From Stigmatella erecta (GTDB lineage Bacteria; Myxococcota; Myxococcia; Myxococcales; Myxococcaceae): DNA of 64,000 nt. Below the pieces are notes generated by a model, which saw only the letters and a list, made by a program, of their open reading frames with translations, had not been told where the DNA came from and did not search any database. How positions within the stretch are numbered: position 1 is the stretch's first letter; each line of letters starts with the position of its first letter. Below are positions 57,497 through 64,000 of this stretch, piece after piece. Location: assembly GCF_900111745.1 (NCBI RefSeq), contig NZ_FOIJ01000008.1, positions 372,001 to 436,000 on the forward strand, in the 5' to 3' direction. Made by a program: the position numbers and the translations under genes.

Positions 57497-58762
57497 TTAC
57501 TTCGTCCACACCGCGTAGTTGGTGCCGGAGGTGGCCAGCGTCCAGCCCGTGCCGGACGGCGACCAGGTCCCGGGGCCGATCTTCATGGCCACGGTGCCGT
57601 TGGTGCCGGTGATGAGGGCGGCATACCGGCTGGAGTCCGCCACCTGGATGCTCACCGCCGAGGACGAGTGGACGCCCTTGGACTTGCGGATGGACATCAG
57701 CGTCTTGATGGCCGGGCCGTGGCCCCAATCATAGAAGTGCACCCAGTAGACGCACGGCACGCCCGGGTGGGTCAGGATGTAGGCATAGCCCTGCATCACC
57801 TTGTCGCTGGGGAACGGCCAGTGGTTCTGGCCACCGCTCGGGCTGCTCGGGCCCGTGTCGTGGTTGTCGATGAAGGTGACGGACTTGGCGGGCCACCAGC
57901 CAATGGCGCCCGCGGGCTTGCCCGCGCTGTCCTTCAGCCGCGAGAACTCGTTGTACTGGACGGCCTGCTGGAGAAGGCCCTTGGTGGTGAAGTCGAACGC
58001 CGTGGACTTGCCGCCCGTGGCGTCGATCCAGTTCATGAGCTGCTGGCGGTGCGCGTCCGGGTTGGACAGGTTCAGGTCCGTCCACAGCTCGCCCACGGAG
58101 AAGTAGGGGACGGTGGCGGTGTTGTAATTGCCGACGTACGAGCCGTTGAAGCCTTTCACATAGTCATAGCGCCAGCCGTCATAGCCGATGTTGGACTTGA
58201 GGCCGTTCATCCAGTTCTTCAAGTCGCTCTGGACGGTGGCGTTGGTGTGGTCCAGGTCCCGCGCGGCGCTGTAGCCGTCCCCGGTGTCGGGGTTGCCCGT
58301 GGCGCTCGTCCACTCATCCCCGCGGGCCACGGACCAGGTGCCCCAGGTGGGGTTGGTGAAGTCGCCCCAGTTGGTGGTGCCCACGCGGTGGTTGATGACG
58401 ATGTCCGCGATCGCCTTCACCTTGTAGGTGTGCAGCGCGCCGACGGCCGACCGGAGCTGCGTGTCCGTGCCGTACTTGCTGGTCTGGACGCTGAGCTGCC
58501 GGGGCAGGTACCCCTCGTTGGAGGCCGCGTCGCTGCTGGGCGGCAGCCACACCATGGTGAAGCCGCTGGCACCAATGTCAGCGGCCTTGTTCTGGATGAC
58601 GTTCCACCAGGGGGACGTCTGGTAGGAATACCAGTGAAAGCCCTGGAGCATCACGTCGCTGCTGTTGCCATCCATCGGCCCCGCGAACGCGGCCGGGGCT
58701 GCCACCAGCCCCAGCGCCCACGACAGGGACAGCACTCCACCCAGCACCTTCTTCTTGAGCAT
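57497..58762 (-). CDS. Secreted alpha-amylase (GH13)
   Basis: A 421-residue enzyme with a signal peptide (LSLSWALGLVAAPAAFA). The (beta/alpha)8 barrel opens MLQGFHWYSYQ. The four GH13 regions are present: DIVINHRV, GWRYDYVKGF with nucleophile Asp200, FSVGELW with acid/base Glu225, and FIDNHDTG with Asp302. A C-terminal beta domain ends the protein. The layout resembles maltotetraose-forming and plant-like alpha-amylases. It degrades starch or glycogen outside the cell. GGAGAAG precedes the ATG. Confidence 0.95.
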   Translation of the reverse strand: MLKKKVLGGVLSLSWALGLVAAPAAFAGPMDGNSSDVMLQGFHWYSYQTSPWWNVIQNKAADIGASGFTMVWLPPSSDAASNEGYLPRQLSVQTSKYGTDTQLRSAVGALHTYKVKAIADIVINHRVGTTNWGDFTNPTWGTWSVARGDEWTSATGNPDTGDGYSAARDLDHTNATVQSDLKNWMNGLKSNIGYDGWRYDYVKGFNGSYVGNYNTATVPYFSVGELWTDLNLSNPDAHRQQLMNWIDATGGKSTAFDFTTKGLLQQAVQYNEFSRLKDSAGKPAGAIGWWPAKSVTFIDNHDTGPSSPSGGQNHWPFPSDKVMQGYAYILTHPGVPCVYWVHFYDWGHGPAIKTLMSIRKSKGVHSSSAVSIQVADSSRYAALITGTNGTVAMKIGPGTWSPSGTGWTLATSGTNYAVWTK

Positions 58763-58855
58763 TGGCTTCTCCGGGAAAGCGAAAGGAGAAGGGCCATTTA
58801 CTGCGTCCGTGCTGGGCGGGCGAGCGAGCAGGTGTGTCGCGGTGTGTCAAAAGTC

Positions 58856-60031
58856 TCAGTGAGACGGTTTCTGAGGCTCCTCCAGCTCGGTGAGGAGACT
58901 GGCCACCTTCCAGGGTTCCTCTTCCGGCAGCGGGGCGCGGGGGGAGGCGGTGGGGACGGTTCCCTCCAGGCGCGCGGAAGACCGGCCGTAGTCGCGCTGG
59001 TAGATGCGCACCACCGAGAGGAAGAAGGCGACGATGAGGGGCCCCAGCAGTAGGCCGATGGCGCCGAAGATGGCCAGGCCTCCGAGCAGGGCGAAGAAGA
59101 CGACGGCCCCGTGCATGTTCATCCCCTTGCGGGCCAGCAGGGGCTTCACGACGTTGTCGGCCAGGCCCACCACGACGATGCCCCACACGGTCAGCACGAT
59201 GGCGGCCACGGGGTGCCCGGTGGCCAGCAGCAGCAGGGCCGCGGCCACACACACCACGGCGGCGCCGATGGCGGGGATGAGGGCGAAGAAGAACGTCACC
59301 GCCGCGAAGAACACCGGCACCGGCACGCCCGTGATGAAGAAGCCCGCCAGGGCCGCCACGGCCTGGACGCCCGCGGTGGCGAGGGTGGAGGTCAGCACGG
59401 AGCGGGTGACGCCGCGGAACTCGGTCAGCAGCTCCGTCGTCTGCCCGCGCCGCAGCGGGGACACGCCCTCGAGCCACGCGACCAGCCGCTTGCCGTCCAC
59501 TAGCAGGAAGTAGAAGGCGATGAGCATCATGGTGGCCTGGAAGAGCATGGAGCCGCCGGCGGCCAGCAAGCCGCCAAAGGTCTGGGCGGCCGTGGCACCC
59601 CGGGCCGAGGCCTGCTCCTGCAGGGTCTGCCAGAGCCCCGCGCTCTGGGTCTGGAACTGTTCAATCAGCCGGGTGGCATGGCCCTGAAGGGGACCGGGGA
59701 CGTAGGTGATCAACCCCTCCAGCCCGCGGTTCTGGATGATGCCCGCGACGAACTGCACCCCCTGGATGACCTCCGAGACGATGAAGGCCGTGAGCGCGGC
59801 GACCGGCGCCAGGAGGACGAGGACGAAGCCCACGCAGATGAGGCTCGCGGCCAGGTTCCTTCTTCCCCTGAACTTCTTCGTCAGCCACGTTTGCATCCCC
59901 TGGAAGGCGCCGGCGAGGACGGCCGCCAGGAAGAACGCCTCGAAGAAGGGGAAGGCAACCACCAGCAGCAGCGCGATGGAGAGGAGGATCAGCCCCACGA
60001 AGACACGGCGGGCACCTTGTTCTGTGGCCAT
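58856..60031 (-). CDS. AI-2E family transporter (PerM-like permease), copy 2
   Basis: A 391-residue inner-membrane permease, close paralogue of the gene at 46770-47873: the segment ALIPAIGAAVVCVAAALLLL and the C-terminal FGAIGLLLGPLIVAFFL are almost the same. It has a longer hydrophilic tail (about 30 residues). It lies 71 bases downstream of the broken DUF3175 gene on the same strand. Confidence 0.9.
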   Translation of the reverse strand: MATEQGARRVFVGLILLSIALLLVVAFPFFEAFFLAAVLAGAFQGMQTWLTKKFRGRRNLAASLICVGFVLVLLAPVAALTAFIVSEVIQGVQFVAGIIQNRGLEGLITYVPGPLQGHATRLIEQFQTQSAGLWQTLQEQASARGATAAQTFGGLLAAGGSMLFQATMMLIAFYFLLVDGKRLVAWLEGVSPLRRGQTTELLTEFRGVTRSVLTSTLATAGVQAVAALAGFFITGVPVPVFFAAVTFFFALIPAIGAAVVCVAAALLLLATGHPVAAIVLTVWGIVVVGLADNVVKPLLARKGMNMHGAVVFFALLGGLAIFGAIGLLLGPLIVAFFLSVVRIYQRDYGRSSARLEGTVPTASPRAPLPEEEPWKVASLLTELEEPQKPSH

Positions 60032-60102
60032 GTGGGGAAAGTGGGGCTTCCCGGTGGCAAGAGGAAGCAGCCCTTGGGGGGCCTCCTGCCTGCCTGCTCT
60101 GG

Positions 60103-60443
60103 TTAAGAGCGTGCTTGCTTGCTGGGCGTACGGGCACGGCCGGGCGCCTTCGGCTTGGGCTCGCGGTGAAACAGCTTGCGCAGCTCGTCCTTGGCCTGTT
60201 TGAGGACACGCCGCCGCGAGTCTGGGAGGTTGTGGCCGGCGCGGTTCTCGTAGAACGTGAGCATGGACATGGCCGAGCGGAACGGGGCGGACTTCCGCCG
60301 GGCGCTGCGCTCGGCGGAGCGCTTCAGGGAGAGGGCAATGGCCCGGGAGAGCGCGTGAAAACCTTGTCCTCCAGGTTCATCGCGTCGCTGTGCTCCGTTA
60401 CGTCGCGTGAGTCAGTACCGCTTTTTCGCTGGGAATGATCCAA
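60103..60443 (-). pseudogene. DUF3175-family gene with a single-base frameshift
   Basis: Two frames together make one protein of the small DUF3175 family. The first reads RDVTEHSDAMNLEDKVFTRS. The second reads ALSLKRSAERSARRKSAPF, then SAMSMLTFYENRAGHNLPDS and QAKDELRKLF, and ends in a Lys/Pro-rich tail. The two join if one G is added to the GGG run at 60345-60347; the repaired protein would have 113 residues from a TTG at 60443. Either the gene is inactivated or the run is a sequencing error. The function of DUF3175 is unknown. Confidence 0.7.
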
Positions 60444-60523
60444 ACATGCGGATACCCCAGGCCCGGACAAGCGCTGCGGTTGCGGCCCCCCACAGGCGGC
60501 CGTATCCATGAGAAGTTTCCCCC

Positions 60524-62047
60524 ATGTCCACGCAGCGGGCCGCAGGCTCTTCCGAACATTTCGACGTGCTGATCGTCGGAGCGGGCGTCTCCGGGATTGG
60601 GGCGGCCTACTACCTCCAGAAGGAGCACCCGTCGAAGTCCTACGCCATCCTGGAGGCACGGGGGGCGGCCGGCGGAACGTGGGAGCTGTTCCGCTATCCC
60701 GGCATCCGCTCGGACTCGGACCTGCACACCTTCGGCTATGCGTTCAAGCCCTGGGAGAGCCCCAAGTCCATTGCGGACGCGGATGCGATCCTCGCCTACC
60801 TGCGCGAGACCGCCGCCGAGAATGGAATCGACCGCCAGATTCGGCTGCATCACAAGGTGCATCGTGCCGCCTGGTCGAGCCGGGACGCTTGCTGGAGCGT
60901 GGACGTCGAGCGGACCGATACGGGCGAGCGCATCGAGGTGACGTGCCGGTGGCTGTTTGGCGCGGCGGGCTACTACCGGTATGACGAGGGGTACACGCCC
61001 CGGTTCGAGGGCACGCACCGGTTTGGCGGACAGATCGTTCATCCGCAGCACTGGCCCAAGGGGCTCGATTACGCCGGCAAGCGCGTCATCGTGATCGGCA
61101 GCGGTGCGACCGCCGTGACGATCGTCCCTGCGATGGCCGGGAAGGCCGCCCACGTGACGATGCTGCAGCGGACCCCCACGTACATCATGCCGCTTCCCTC
61201 CGAGGATGCGATTGCGAACCTGCTGCGGAGGTTGCTCCCTCGAAAGTGGGCGTATGCGCTCACACGGCGCAAGAACATCGCCGTGCAGCGGCTCTTCTGG
61301 CGGTTCTGCCGGCGCTACCCGAAGCTGGCGCGGCGGCTGATCCGGTACCTCAATGCGAGGCAGCTTCCGAGGGGATATCCGGTCGACGAGCACTTCAATC
61401 CACCCTACGAGCCGTGGGATCAGCGGCTGTGCATGGTGCCCGACGCGGACCTGTTCAAGGCGATTGGTCAGGGCAGCGCGTCGGTGGTCACCGATAAAAT
61501 CGAGGCGTTCACCGAGCGGGGCCTCAAGCTCGAATCGGGCCGCGAGCTCGAAGCGGACATTGTCGTCACCGCCACCGGTCTGAACCTGCTGCCGTTCGGC
61601 GGCATCGCCCTGGCCGTCGATGGCGTCCCGGTACACCTGCCCGGCAAGGTGGCCTTCAAGGGCATGATGCTCGACGGTGTCCCCAACTATGCATTCGCGA
61701 TCGGTTACACGAACTCATCGTGGACGCTGAAGGTCGGCCTGCTCTGTGAGCACTTCTGCCGCTTGCTCGCGTACATGGACGCGCACGGTTACACCATTTG
61801 CTGCCCCGAGCGGAGCGAGCCAGCCATGCCGACGCGGCCGCTGCTCGATTTCGGCGCTGGGTATGTGAGGCGGTCGCTCAGCGAGCTTCCGCTCCAGGGC
61901 ACCCAAGCGCCTTGGTTGATGTCGATGGATTACTACTCCGACATGAAGCTCTTGAAGGAGGACTCGGTCGAGGACTCGAACCTGCGGTTCTCTTCCCACG
62001 ACCGCGAGGAGGCCGCGCCCACGGCGAAGTCCGGGGCGGAGGGATGA
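60524..62047 (+). CDS. Flavin monooxygenase, Baeyer-Villiger type
   Basis: A 507-residue class B flavoprotein monooxygenase. The FAD motif GAGVSGIG is at residues 19-26, [20 protein letters not shown] follows, and the Baeyer-Villiger fingerprint F-x-G-x3-H-x3-W is exact at [12 protein letters not shown] (167-178). A second Rossmann motif for NADPH is [16 protein letters not shown]. It inserts oxygen into ketones or oxidises N/S atoms with NADPH and O2; the substrate is unknown. No strong ribosome site precedes ATG 60524. Confidence 0.93.
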   Translation: MSTQRAAGSSEHFDVLIVGAGVSGIGAAYYLQKEHPSKSYAILEARGAAGGTWELFRYPGIRSDSDLHTFGYAFKPWESPKSIADADAILAYLRETAAENGIDRQIRLHHKVHRAAWSSRDACWSVDVERTDTGERIEVTCRWLFGAAGYYRYDEGYTPRFEGTHRFGGQIVHPQHWPKGLDYAGKRVIVIGSGATAVTIVPAMAGKAAHVTMLQRTPTYIMPLPSEDAIANLLRRLLPRKWAYALTRRKNIAVQRLFWRFCRRYPKLARRLIRYLNARQLPRGYPVDEHFNPPYEPWDQRLCMVPDADLFKAIGQGSASVVTDKIEAFTERGLKLESGRELEADIVVTATGLNLLPFGGIALAVDGVPVHLPGKVAFKGMMLDGVPNYAFAIGYTNSSWTLKVGLLCEHFCRLLAYMDAHGYTICCPERSEPAMPTRPLLDFGAGYVRRSLSELPLQGTQAPWLMSMDYYSDMKLLKEDSVEDSNLRFSSHDREEAAPTAKSGAEG

Positions 62048-62048
62048 A

Positions 62049-62064
62049 GGGCGGTGTGCCGCCC
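62049..62064 (+). terminator. Small GC hairpin right after the monooxygenase stop
   Basis: GGGCGG-TGTG-CCGCCC starts two bases after the stop codon. The stem is short and no U-run follows; it may assist the second hairpin at 62137. Confidence 0.4.
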
Positions 62065-62136
62065 CCACGAGACGAATGCCGCATCCGCCGCACAGATCGA
62101 GGATCGCGGTCGCGTGCAGAGACGCTGCGGAAACCT

Positions 62137-62155
62137 GGCCTCCCCAGGGGAGGCC
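62137..62155. terminator. Hairpin in the convergent monooxygenase/SDR gap
   Basis: GGCCTCCCC and GGGGAGGCC form a palindrome with a one-base centre, 30 bases from the SDR stop and 90 from the monooxygenase stop. It could terminate both convergent genes, though the flanking T-content is low. Confidence 0.5.
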
Positions 62156-62185
62156 GAGGAAGATGGGGGAGGCTGCGGAAGACGG

Positions 62186-62920
62186 TCAGTTCATGCCGCC
62201 GTTGACGTACAGCACCTGTCCGTTGATCCATCGCGCGGGGCCCGCGAGGAAGGAGATGACTTCCGCGATGTCGTTGGGCTGTCCGAGGCGCTCCATCGGG
62301 TTGAGCTTCGCGATGCGCTCGACCGTCGCCGGGTCCTTGCCGGACAGAAAAAACTCGGTCTCCACGGGGCCTGGCGCGACCGCGTTGACGGTGATGTCGC
62401 GTCCCCGGAGTTCCCGCGCCAGGATCAGGCTCATGGCTTCCACGGCGCCCTTGGACGCGGCGTAGGCGGCATACGTGGGAAGTGCCTGCCGCTCGACGGA
62501 TGTCGACAGGTTGATGATGGCTCCCCCCGAACGCACGTGCCGCGCGGCCTGCTGGGCGACCACGAAGGTGCCCCTCACGTTGGTCCGGTGTATCTGATCG
62601 AAGTCGCTCAGGCTGAACTCCGCGAGCAGCCCGAGGCGCATGATTCCCGCGGAGTTGACGACGGCATCCACCCCGCCGAACTCGCGCACGGTGGCATCGA
62701 ACAGGGCCGCCACGGCGGTCTCGTCGGCAACGTCCGCTTGCACGGCGAAGGCGCGCCCCCCGGCTTCCTGGATCGCCGCGACCGTCTTCCCGGCCTCGGT
62801 GGCGTTGCCCGCGTAGTTCACCACCACGGACATGCCATCCCGGGCGAGCCGCAGCGCCGCTGCCTTCCCGATGCCCCGCGAGGCCCCCGTCACGATCGCG
62901 ACCCTGGTCTTGTTGCTCAT
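62186..62920 (-). CDS. Short-chain dehydrogenase/reductase
   Basis: A 244-residue classical SDR. The NADP(H) motif TGASRGIG is at 11-18, NSAG at 89-92 (usual NNAG), the catalytic Ser is near 139-141, and Tyr153-x3-Lys157 is in YAAYAASKGAVEAM. FabG-like overall, but the substrate is unknown. ATG 62920 has GGAGGAAG directly upstream; the longer frame to 63409 runs through the divergent gene. It is divergent from the LysR gene, which likely controls it. Confidence 0.93.
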   Translation of the reverse strand: MSNKTRVAIVTGASRGIGKAAALRLARDGMSVVVNYAGNATEAGKTVAAIQEAGGRAFAVQADVADETAVAALFDATVREFGGVDAVVNSAGIMRLGLLAEFSLSDFDQIHRTNVRGTFVVAQQAARHVRSGGAIINLSTSVERQALPTYAAYAASKGAVEAMSLILARELRGRDITVNAVAPGPVETEFFLSGKDPATVERIAKLNPMERLGQPNDIAEVISFLAGPARWINGQVLYVNGGMN

Positions 62921-63043
62921 GGCTTCCTCCGTTGTTCGCGGACCGCGGGTGGGTGCGGCTCCGCATGACACGCAGATTGCGCCTTGCCCGAGCCCGCGGC
63001 ACGTGCAAGCTTGGCAGTCTAAGCATGCAGAAAAGTAGGTCTC

Positions 63044-63946
63044 ATGGCGTTCGATAGCCGCTTGCTGGATGGGTTGGGGGTCCTGCACGCCGTCGTGGAG
63101 GCGGGCAGTTTCGTCCGCGCGGGAGAGGCGCTCGGCCTGACCCAGTCCGCGGTCAGCCGCGCGGTCGCCCGGATCGAGGGCCGGATCGGCGTCCGCCTCT
63201 TTCATCGCACCGCCCGGTCGATCGCGCTGACCGATGAGGGACGCCGTTTCTACCAAGCCGTCATGCCGCACCTGGCGGCCATCGAAGACGCGACGGTGGA
63301 GGCGGGGAGCGCGTCCGCCAAGGTGCGCGGGAGGCTGCGCGTCAACGTCGACGGCGCCATCGGGCACTTCGTCCTCGCTCCCCGCATCCAGCCATTCCTC
63401 GACCAGCACCCAGCGCTTTTCGTCGAGCTCGCCGTCCGCGACCGGATGGGAGACCTGGCCGGTGAGGGCTTCGATGTGTGCATCCGCTTCGGTCAGCCGG
63501 AGCCTTCGGCATTGAAGTGCCGGCTCCTCCTGCGCTCGCGCGTGCTGACGTGCGCCTCACCGGCGTACCTGGCCCGCCACGGCGTCCCGCGCCACCCGGG
63601 CGACCTCGAAAAGGCGCATCGGTGTGTCCTGTTGAGGGACCCCTCCACCGGGAGCCACTTCGGGTGGGAGTTCGTGCGGGGGAAGAAGGCCGTTCCCGTC
63701 AACGTGACGGGACAGCTGATGGTGAATGACACGGGCTCGATGCTCGCGGCTTGCCTGGGGGGGCAGGGGATCGCGCAGCCACTCGAACTCTACTCGCGCG
63801 AGTACCTCGCGGACGGCCGGCTGGTTCAGTTGCTGCCCGATTGGGCGGACGAGACCTTTCCGCTCTACGCGTACCACCACTCCCCGCAGCTCATGTCCGC
63901 GAAGGTCCGCGCGTTCTTGGACTTCGTGACGGGGCTGGTGAAGTAG
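63044..63946 (+). CDS. LysR-family transcriptional regulator
   Basis: A 300-residue regulator. The N-terminal winged helix-turn-helix LHAVVEAGSFVRAGEALGLT, followed by QSAVSRAVARIEGRIGVRLF, is typical, followed by the linker helix and a periplasmic-binding-like effector domain with GRLRVNVDGAIGHFVLAPRI. It belongs to the large group whose effector domains bind aromatic or other small acids. The 123-base gap to the divergent SDR gene holds the likely binding site; TTGC and GCAA half-sites are there, but no clear T-N11-A palindrome. Confidence 0.93.
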   Translation: MAFDSRLLDGLGVLHAVVEAGSFVRAGEALGLTQSAVSRAVARIEGRIGVRLFHRTARSIALTDEGRRFYQAVMPHLAAIEDATVEAGSASAKVRGRLRVNVDGAIGHFVLAPRIQPFLDQHPALFVELAVRDRMGDLAGEGFDVCIRFGQPEPSALKCRLLLRSRVLTCASPAYLARHGVPRHPGDLEKAHRCVLLRDPSTGSHFGWEFVRGKKAVPVNVTGQLMVNDTGSMLAACLGGQGIAQPLELYSREYLADGRLVQLLPDWADETFPLYAYHHSPQLMSAKVRAFLDFVTGLVK

Positions 63947-64000
63947 CGCCCTTCCCCTCGTGCTCAGAGTGCCTGTCCTGTGCGGGCGGGCGCCGTGAGC

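Noticed and set aside
62921-63043. LysR binding box in the SDR/LysR gap
   Set aside because: TTGC/GCAA half-sites exist, but no palindrome with the T-N11-A spacing is clear enough to report as a site.

Overview
The window is high-GC DNA from a myxobacterium (Myxococcota), most likely a Cystobacterineae genus such as Stigmatella, Cystobacter or Myxococcus. Four things support this. There are very large secreted repeat proteins. Two C-termini match the MYXO-CTERM sorting tag (GC-rich turn, hydrophobic helix, Arg cluster). One gene encodes a protein resembling the gliding-motility factor AgmC. A sigma-54 enhancer-binding protein faces a promoter with the -24/-12 sequence. No rRNA, tRNA, insertion sequence, phage or CRISPR array was seen.

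Layout. 1-1.3 kb: the start of a soluble PAS-PAS histidine kinase (cut by the window edge just after its H-box), preceded by a small GvpA-like protein gene. 1.5-4.2 kb: an FAD/Rieske oxidoreductase translationally coupled to a hemerythrin-like protein, then an AlkA-type glycosylase. 4.3-7.3 kb, minus strand: Dps, a class I/II aminotransferase and an AmpG-like permease. 7.4-10.3 kb: a peroxide-defence module in which ahpC-ahpD are divergent from a GAF/sigma-54 activator, with a well-matched sigma-54 promoter, a leader hairpin and a strong terminator.

10.5-37.2 kb is a surface-protein region. It holds two related giant secreted proteins (1708 and 2844 residues) built from about 10 and 28 cysteine-paired Ig-like repeats and ending in the same C-terminal domain. 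On the other strand is a two-gene unit of an OmpA/thrombospondin-type-3 protein and a 2431-residue AgmC-like protein with 20 Ig-like repeats and a MYXO-CTERM tag. An ELWxxDGT/HYR protein, also MYXO-CTERM, follows. A small AHSA1-type protein lies between these groups.

37.2-64 kb is mostly housekeeping and accessory metabolism: a class V aminotransferase; cysE-cysK for cysteine synthesis; an acyl-CoA synthetase with a YqaA-like membrane protein; a secreted nuclease-like lipoprotein; a secreted M49 peptidase; two paralogous AI-2E-type permeases; DoxX; xanthine dehydrogenase xdhAB; GNAT; a pseudouridine synthase; an RBBP9-like hydrolase; an epimerase-acyltransferase pair; a secreted M28 aminopeptidase; a secreted alpha-amylase; a frameshifted DUF3175 gene; a Baeyer-Villiger-type monooxygenase; and an SDR divergent from a LysR regulator. 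The secreted peptidases, amylase and nuclease fit a predatory or saprophytic life style.

The least-described elements are the giant Ig-repeat pair with its shared C-terminal domain, the GvpA-like/histidine-kinase pair, and the sigma-54 control of ahpCD. All functional statements are from reading the sequence; no searches were run.
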